Below are positions 1 to 4,654 of a stretch of DNA of 6,765 nucleotides, in pieces. The translations under genes and the position numbers were made by a program. Below the pieces are notes generated by a model. The model worked only from the letters and a program-made list of their open reading frames with translations. It ran no database searches and was not told the origin of the DNA. The stretch comes from Lachnospiraceae bacterium (GTDB taxonomy: Bacteria; Bacillota; Clostridia; Lachnospirales; Lachnospiraceae), in NCBI GenBank assembly GCA_017404585.1, contig JAFRCB010000280.1, positions 1-6,765 on the forward strand, written 5' to 3'. How positions within the stretch are numbered: the stretch's first letter is position 1; the number at the start of each line of letters is the position of its first letter.

Positions 1-447
1 AAGAAATGCAGAGAAGTAAAAGAGATGACACCGAAGATCGAGGAGCTTATTGACGACATGTTCGACACAATGTATGAGTACAACGGTGTCGGACTTGCAG
101 CCCCGCAGGTCGGTGTCCTGAAGCGCATCATAGTTGTCGATACAGGGGACGATCCGAGGGTGCTGATCAACCCGGTCATTGTAGAATCTGACGGCACTCA
201 GACAGGCGACGAGGGATGCCTCTCCAACCCGGGCAAGTACGGCAAGGTCACAAGACCGAATCATGTCATCGTTGAGGGCCTCGACAGGAATATGCAGCCC
301 GTCCGCATGGAGGGGGAAGGCCTTCTGGCAAGAGACTTCTGCCACGAGATCGATCATCTCGATGGCCATCTGTATATGGAGCTTGTCGAGGGTGAGATCT
401 ACGATGTGAATGACATGGAGGAAGACGAGGAAGAGAGCGAGTCCTGA
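1..447 (+). CDS. def: Peptide deformylase (5' partial)
   Basis: Removes the formyl group from the N-terminal formyl-methionine of nascent proteins at the ribosome, using a bound metal (Fe2+ or Zn2+). All three family signatures are visible, numbered from the first base of the window: motif 1 GVGLAAPQ at residues 29-36, motif 2 EGCLS at 71-75 with metal ligand Cys73, and motif 3 HEIDH at 115-119 with ligands His115 and His119 and catalytic Glu116. The frame is open to base 1, and the residues before the ATG at 25 (KKCREVKE) read as normal deformylase sequence. The ATG at 25 is therefore an internal methionine, and roughly 15 N-terminal residues lie outside the window. The protein ends in a very acidic tail (EEDEEESES). 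The usual left neighbour, priA, is not visible. fmt follows after an 87-nt spacer, which pairs the deformylating and formylating enzymes. Confidence 0.97.
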   Translation, partial: KKCREVKEMTPKIEELIDDMFDTMYEYNGVGLAAPQVGVLKRIIVVDTGDDPRVLINPVIVESDGTQTGDEGCLSNPGKYGKVTRPNHVIVEGLDRNMQPVRMEGEGLLARDFCHEIDHLDGHLYMELVEGEIYDVNDMEEDEEESES

Positions 448-520
448 ATTTAGCCCGGCAGAATTTGCAGGATGAAGCCGCAGGAAACATGGCCGACGCC
501 GGCAGAGATCAACGATGGAT

Positions 521-527
521 GGAGGTG
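521..527 (+). promoter_or_regulatory. Ribosome binding site deciding the fmt start
   Basis: GGAGGTG lies 7 nt before the GTG at 535 and is a seven-base match to the anti-Shine-Dalgarno complement. The upstream in-frame ATG at 472 has only a weak AGG three bases before it, so this site favours translation from the GTG. Confidence 0.85.
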
Positions 528-534
528 GAGCGCA

Positions 535-1461
535 GTGAATATAGTATTTATGGGAACACCGGATTTTGCTGCAGGGATACTTAAAGCGATTCTCGATAAT
601 GGATACAGGGTGACAGGTGTTGTCACCCAGCCGGACCGTCCTAAGGGCCGCAGGAAGGAACTGTGTCCGTGCCCGGTCAAGGAACTGGCAGTGTCGCGCG
701 GACTCCGCGTTTTTCAGCCGCGGCGGGTCAGGAACGAGGAAGCTGTCGCCGAAATCGCGGATATGAAACCCGATCTTATTATCGTCGCAGCTTTTGGCCA
801 GATCCTGCCGAAGGAACTTCTTGAGCTTCCGCCTCTTGGATGTGTAAATGTTCACGCATCGCTGCTCCCCGCTTATCGCGGAGCTGCGCCGATCCAGCAG
901 GCTATTATCGATGGATGTGAAAAGACAGGTGTCACGATCATGCAGATGGACGTGGGACTTGACACGGGGGATATTATTTCCGTAAGAGAATGTCCGATAA
1001 CACCGGAGGAGACCGGTGGGAGTCTCTTCGATAAACTAGCGGTCATAGGAGCAGAGCTTCTTATTGATACGCTTCCGGACATAGAAAGCGGAAAGGCTGT
1101 CCGGATTCCGCAGCCGACCGAGAATGTCTCCTATGTGAAGATGTTCAGGAAGGAGGACGGAAGGATCGACTGGAAGGAGAGCGCGGAGATCATTTGCAGA
1201 AAAGTCAGAGGCTACGACCCGTGGCCGAGCGCTTTCACGACGCTCGACGGAAAGAACTTCCGCATTTTCAAAGCCCATGTGGTATCACCGGACGCAAAAG
1301 GTGAGCCCGGAGCCGTACATTCGGGTGAGGGCGGCCGCATGTTGATTCAGACCGGCAGCGGATATGTGTGCCCGGATGAAGTCCAGATCGAGGGGAAGAA
1401 GCGCATGAAGACGTCTGACTTCCTCAGAGGATATGTAATAAAAGACAACTTTCTTAAGTGA
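535..1461 (+). CDS. fmt: Methionyl-tRNA formyltransferase
   Basis: Transfers a formyl group from 10-formyltetrahydrofolate to the amino group of Met-tRNA(fMet), making the initiator used in bacterial translation. From the GTG start the protein is 308 aa, close to the usual 310-315. It opens with the standard strand and loop NIVFMGTPDFA. The N-terminal Rossmann-type catalytic domain carries the folate and formyl site: Asn105 and His107 in VNVHASLLP, followed by YRGAAPI, and Asp143 in VGLDTGD. These match the Asn-His-Asp triad of E. coli Fmt (106/108/144). The tRNA-binding C-terminal barrel shows EDGRIDW (about 207-213), GYDPWPSAF (about 226-234) and MKTSDFLRG (about 291-299). The longer reading from ATG 472 would add 21 residues (QETWPTPAEIN and so on) that do not resemble the family. 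Only 18 nt separate it from rsmB, so the two are almost certainly co-transcribed. Confidence 0.97.
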   Translation: MNIVFMGTPDFAAGILKAILDNGYRVTGVVTQPDRPKGRRKELCPCPVKELAVSRGLRVFQPRRVRNEEAVAEIADMKPDLIIVAAFGQILPKELLELPPLGCVNVHASLLPAYRGAAPIQQAIIDGCEKTGVTIMQMDVGLDTGDIISVRECPITPEETGGSLFDKLAVIGAELLIDTLPDIESGKAVRIPQPTENVSYVKMFRKEDGRIDWKESAEIICRKVRGYDPWPSAFTTLDGKNFRIFKAHVVSPDAKGEPGAVHSGEGGRMLIQTGSGYVCPDEVQIEGKKRMKTSDFLRGYVIKDNFLK

Positions 1462-1465
1462 TGGC

Positions 1466-1473
1466 AGGGAGGT
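1466..1473 (+). promoter_or_regulatory. Ribosome binding site of rsmB
   Basis: AGGGAGGT in the short fmt-rsmB gap contains a six-base GGAGGT match placed 6 nt before the GTG at 1480. It supports the GTG as the real initiation codon. Confidence 0.8.
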
Positions 1474-1479
1474 TATACA

Positions 1480-2832
1480 GTGCCGGCAAGCAACCTTAGG
1501 GAAATTATACTGGATATACTATTAACTATATTTAAAGATGGTGTCTACAGTAATATAGCGATTCACAACGCACTGGAAAAGGTACAGTATTTTTCGAAGA
1601 GAGACCGCGCGTTCATCACTAAAGTCTGTGAGGGGACCGTTGAGAGACTGATCGAGCTCGACTATTGCATCAGCAGATACTCTACGCTCCCCGTGCCCCG
1701 CATGAAACCAGTTATCCAGAATATTCTGCGCATGAGTACCTACCAGATCCTCTATATGGACAGCGTCCCGAACGCGTCGGCGGTCAACGAAGCTGTCCGC
1801 CTCGCGCAGACCAGAGGCTTTTATAATCTGAAAGGCTTCGTGAACGGAGTTCTCAGGAACATCGTGCGGAATGCCGGGTCGATCGAGTATCCGAGCGCCG
1901 ATAAAGAGCCGGTCAGCTATCTGTCTGTCACCTACAGTGTGCCTGAATGGCTTGCGGAAGCATGGCTCAATGAGTACGGCATGATAGTGGCCGAGAAAAT
2001 GTTCGCAAGCTTTCTCGAGGTAAGACCGACGACGATCAGACTTAAGACCAGCAGGGTGAACAGGGCTGATATACTGAACAGCTTAAGAAATCAGGGAGTT
2101 ACAGTTAAGAAGGCACCGTATCTTCCCTATGCTTACAATATATCAGATTATAATTACCTGCCCGCCCTGGATGCTTTCATGAAGGGTCTTATCTTCCCGC
2201 AGGATGTAAGTTCCATGCTGGTGGCTGAGGCTGCCGGTCCGAGACAGGGCGATTACGTTATCGACGTATGTGCCGCACCCGGCGGAAAGAGCCTTCATAT
2301 AGCGGATAAAATGGCATCCTACGGGATGGTCGAAGCGAGAGACCTTTCAGAGGAAAAGGTCGCCCTGATCGTTCAGAATGTGACCCGGGCGGATCTCATT
2401 AATATTAGACCGGTGGTCATGGATGCCCTCATGCATGACCAGGAATCTGAGGAGAAGGCAGATATTGTTATATGCGATCTTCCCTGTTCGGGGCTTGGTG
2501 TGATTGGCAGAAAAGCGGACATCAAGTACAGGATCACTCCGGCTAAGATCCAGGAGCTTCAGGAACTTCAGAGGAGGATCCTGCACAATGCGGTCAGCTA
2601 TGTGAGACCGGGAGGGACTCTGATCTACAGCACATGTACGGTGAGCCGCATGGAGAACGAGGAGAACGTCAGATGGTTCACGGAGAATTATCCGCTTACA
2701 GCTGACAGCCTTGATCCATATCTCCCGCATGAGCTGCGCCGCCACACGACGGCTGAGGGCTATATCCAGCTGATTCCGGGCATTCATGAGTGCGACGGCT
2801 TCTTTATAGCGAGATTCCGCAAGAATGAATGA
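1480..2832 (+). CDS. rsmB: 16S rRNA (cytosine(967)-C(5))-methyltransferase RsmB
   Basis: SAM-dependent enzyme that methylates carbon 5 of cytosine 967 (E. coli numbering) of 16S rRNA during small-subunit assembly. The 450-aa protein begins with a GTG and has the usual two-part build. An N-terminal NusB-like helical RNA-binding domain covers about residues 5-130, including FSKRDRAFITKVCEGTVER and the VNEAVRLA and FVNGVLRNI helices. A linker and a Rossmann methyltransferase domain follow from about 180. SAM motif I is DVCAAPGGK (262-270). The two conserved cysteines of m5C methyltransferases are present: Cys336 in DLPCSGLGVIGRKADIKY, and the probable nucleophile Cys386 in IYSTCTVSRMENEENV. It ends with the typical FFIARFRK. 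The stop codon overlaps the next start as ATGA, indicating translational coupling to rlmN. Its first 25 codons are noticeably AT-rich with several ATA codons, but the protein there is still family-like. Confidence 0.97.
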   Translation: MPASNLREIILDILLTIFKDGVYSNIAIHNALEKVQYFSKRDRAFITKVCEGTVERLIELDYCISRYSTLPVPRMKPVIQNILRMSTYQILYMDSVPNASAVNEAVRLAQTRGFYNLKGFVNGVLRNIVRNAGSIEYPSADKEPVSYLSVTYSVPEWLAEAWLNEYGMIVAEKMFASFLEVRPTTIRLKTSRVNRADILNSLRNQGVTVKKAPYLPYAYNISDYNYLPALDAFMKGLIFPQDVSSMLVAEAAGPRQGDYVIDVCAAPGGKSLHIADKMASYGMVEARDLSEEKVALIVQNVTRADLINIRPVVMDALMHDQESEEKADIVICDLPCSGLGVIGRKADIKYRITPAKIQELQELQRRILHNAVSYVRPGGTLIYSTCTVSRMENEENVRWFTENYPLTADSLDPYLPHELRRHTTAEGYIQLIPGIHECDGFFIARFRKNE

Positions 2833-3920
2833 AAAGTTTTAGTGAGGAATTAATGCAGTCAAACACAGAACATTCACAGGAATATGTCAGTATAATTGAT
2901 ATGACGCTGCCGGAGCTCGTCTCCTTGATGGAAGGAATCGGGCAGAAGAAATTCAGGGCAGGTCAGATCTATGAGTGGATCCATGTAAAGAACGCGGCAT
3001 CCTATGATGAGATGACGAATCTCTCCAAAGATCTCCGTGCCCGCCTTGCGGCTGAATATCCGCTCCGTCTTCCGGTCAGAGAGACAGTCCAGATATCCAA
3101 AGTGGACGGGACCCGAAAATATCTTTTCCGTATGCATGACGGAAATTATGTGGAGAGCGTTCTTATGATGTACCATCATGGGAACTCCGTCTGCATATCC
3201 TCACAGGTGGGCTGCCGAATGGGATGTTCCTTCTGCGCGTCTACGATCGGCGGGCTGACGAGGAACCTGACTGCAGGAGAGATGCTCGGACAGATTTATG
3301 CGATCGAGAGAGACTTCGGACAGAGGATTTCCAACGTCGTTGTCATGGGAACGGGGGAGCCGCTCGATAACTACGAAAATGTCGTTCGCTTTATCCGGAT
3401 GCTCACGGATGCGGACGGACACAATATAAGTGAGAGAAATGTCACAGTGTCCACCTGCGGAATCGTCCCTGGCATCCTGAGACTTGCGGAGGAAAAACTG
3501 AGCATCAATCTTGCTCTGTCCCTCCACGCTCCGAATGACGAGATGAGACGGAAGATCATGCCCGTAGCGAAGAGCTTTTCACTGCGGGAAATCATGGAAG
3601 CTCTGAAAATCTATTATGAGGCCACGCACAGGCGGCTCACATTTGAATACAGCCTGATTGCCGGCGTCAACGATTCGGACGCCTGTGTCAGAGAACTCGC
3701 ACAGCTCCTTTCGGGTGTAAATTGTCTGGTCAACCTGATTCCGGTCAATCCGGTCAGGGAGACCGGAATGACTGCGCCTGACCGCCGCGCAGTGGCAGCC
3801 TTTCAGAAAAAACTTGAAAAATGTGCAATAAATGTTACTATTAGAAGGGAAATGGGCCGTGATATTGACGGGGCCTGTGGACAATTAAGAAAAAGATACA
3901 CGGAAACGGATAAACTATGA
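2829..3920 (+). CDS. rlmN: Dual-specificity 23S rRNA/tRNA adenine-C2 methyltransferase RlmN
   Basis: Radical-SAM enzyme that methylates C2 of A2503 in 23S rRNA and, in characterised homologues, A37 of some tRNAs. The iron-sulfur cluster motif CX3CX2C is at Cys129, Cys133 and Cys136. MGTGEPLDN (173-181) is the SAM-binding GGEP-like motif. The ping-pong mechanism residues align with E. coli RlmN: Cys350 in DIDGACGQL is the methyl-carrying cysteine (E. coli Cys355), Cys122 corresponds to Cys118, and Glu109 to the general base Glu105. The N-terminal accessory domain is recognisable from LPELVSLMEGIG and FRAGQIYEWIH (about 27-52). The start is not certain. ATG 2829 overlaps the rsmB stop by 4 nt but has no clear ribosome binding site, whereas in-frame ATG 2853 follows GAGG by 5 nt and would shorten the protein from 363 to 355 aa. 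The stop overlaps prpC by 4 nt. Confidence 0.97.
   Translation: MKSFSEELMQSNTEHSQEYVSIIDMTLPELVSLMEGIGQKKFRAGQIYEWIHVKNAASYDEMTNLSKDLRARLAAEYPLRLPVRETVQISKVDGTRKYLFRMHDGNYVESVLMMYHHGNSVCISSQVGCRMGCSFCASTIGGLTRNLTAGEMLGQIYAIERDFGQRISNVVVMGTGEPLDNYENVVRFIRMLTDADGHNISERNVTVSTCGIVPGILRLAEEKLSINLALSLHAPNDEMRRKIMPVAKSFSLREIMEALKIYYEATHRRLTFEYSLIAGVNDSDACVRELAQLLSGVNCLVNLIPVNPVRETGMTAPDRRAVAAFQKKLEKCAINVTIRREMGRDIDGACGQLRKRYTETDKL
2844..2847 (+). promoter_or_regulatory. Possible ribosome binding site for a downstream rlmN start
   Basis: GAGG sits 5 nt upstream of the in-frame ATG at 2853. It is a short match, but better than anything ahead of the ATG at 2829. It lies inside the reading frame if 2829 is used, so only one of the two starts may be real, or both may be used. 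Confidence 0.4.
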
Positions 3921-4654
3921 AAGCTTTCGCACTCACTGATGTGGGACAGAGAAGAAAAATTAATCAGGACTGCGTGTATGCATCGGTCGCACCTGTCGGA
4001 AATCTTCCCAACCTGTTCATTGTGGCAGATGGCATGGGAGGACATAAAGCCGGCGATTTTGCGTCGCGGTTCGCTGTCAACGCCGTCAGGGAATCAATCG
4101 GCACCAGCCGTGAGACCAATCCGATCAAGCTGATACGGGACGCGATCGAGCTGGCTAACAGGGGTATACTGAAGGAGTCGGACGAACACGAAGAAATGCG
4201 CGGGATGGGTACGACGATTGTTGTGACGACCATCATCGACCGCTATGCGTATACAGCCAATGTCGGGGACAGCCGCCTGTATCTTCTTGGCGATACACTG
4301 AAGCAGATCACTAAGGATCACAGTCTTGTTGAGGAGATGGTGAGACTCGGTGAGATCACAGAGGCGGAAGCCCGGAATCATCCTGATAAGAATATCATCA
4401 CCAGAGCGGTCGGTGCTACTCCTTACGTGGACATTGACTTCTTTGACTATAAGGTCGAACCGGGGGGAATGATTCTCATGTGTTCTGACGGTCTCTCCAA
4501 CATGGTGGAGGATGAGGACATAAGAAGAATTCTCAGACGAACAGATCCTATCGAAGATAAAGCCAGAGTGCTGGTAGAAACAGCGAACGAAAACGGCGGA
4601 AAAGATAACATTGCAGTCATTCTGGTAGAACCGGATTCGGACGAGGAGGCATAA
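3917..4654 (+). CDS. prpC: PP2C-family Ser/Thr protein phosphatase (PrpC/Stp1 type)
   Basis: Soluble metal-dependent phosphatase that reverses the phosphorylation made by the PASTA kinase encoded next to it. At 245 aa it is a single PP2C catalytic domain with no transmembrane segment, close to the 254 aa of B. subtilis PrpC. Visible motifs in order: RKINQD (13-18) with the phosphate-contacting Arg13 and Asp18; VADGMGGH (36-43) with metal ligand Asp38; GMGTT (96-100); NVGDSRLYL (115-123); ITKDHSLVEEMV (131-142); NIITRAVG (159-166); CSDGLSNMV (189-197) with Asp191; and GGKDNIAVILV (227-237) with Asp230. All expected metal ligands are present, so it should be active. The start overlaps the rlmN stop as ATGA with only a weak CGGA upstream, suggesting it is translated by coupling. 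Its last base is shared with the prkC start (TAATG). Confidence 0.97.
   Translation: MKAFALTDVGQRRKINQDCVYASVAPVGNLPNLFIVADGMGGHKAGDFASRFAVNAVRESIGTSRETNPIKLIRDAIELANRGILKESDEHEEMRGMGTTIVVTTIIDRYAYTANVGDSRLYLLGDTLKQITKDHSLVEEMVRLGEITEAEARNHPDKNIITRAVGATPYVDIDFFDYKVEPGGMILMCSDGLSNMVEDEDIRRILRRTDPIEDKARVLVETANENGGKDNIAVILVEPDSDEEA
4643..4649 (+). promoter_or_regulatory. Ribosome binding site of prkC inside the end of prpC
   Basis: GAGGAGG within the last prpC codons (encoding the acidic EE end of the phosphatase) lies 4 nt before the ATG at 4654. This strong site contrasts with the weak one for prpC and may let the kinase be translated independently of its partner. Confidence 0.75.

Noticed and set aside
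25..447. def starting at the ATG at 25
   Set aside because: The frame stays open to base 1 with family-like residues (KKCREVKE) before this Met, so the gene begins upstream of the window.
1462..1479. Possible terminator or missing gene between fmt and rsmB
   Set aside because: The gap is only 18 nt and is filled by the rsmB ribosome binding site, leaving no room for a hairpin or an additional gene.
1501..1560. AT-rich patch at the start of rsmB that might hold an internal promoter
   Set aside because: TATATT at 1527-1532 is a passable -10, but no hexamer near 16-18 nt upstream resembles TTGACA, and the stretch encodes the normal N-terminal helix of RsmB.
2347..2787. 146-codon antisense open frame opposite rsmB
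   Set aside because: It lies wholly within the well-supported methyltransferase domain of rsmB, has no recognisable family features, and is typical of shadow frames in GC-balanced coding DNA.
3201..4045. Several overlapping antisense open frames opposite rlmN and prpC
   Set aside because: They overlap each other and two confirmed genes, and show no motif or convincing ribosome binding site.
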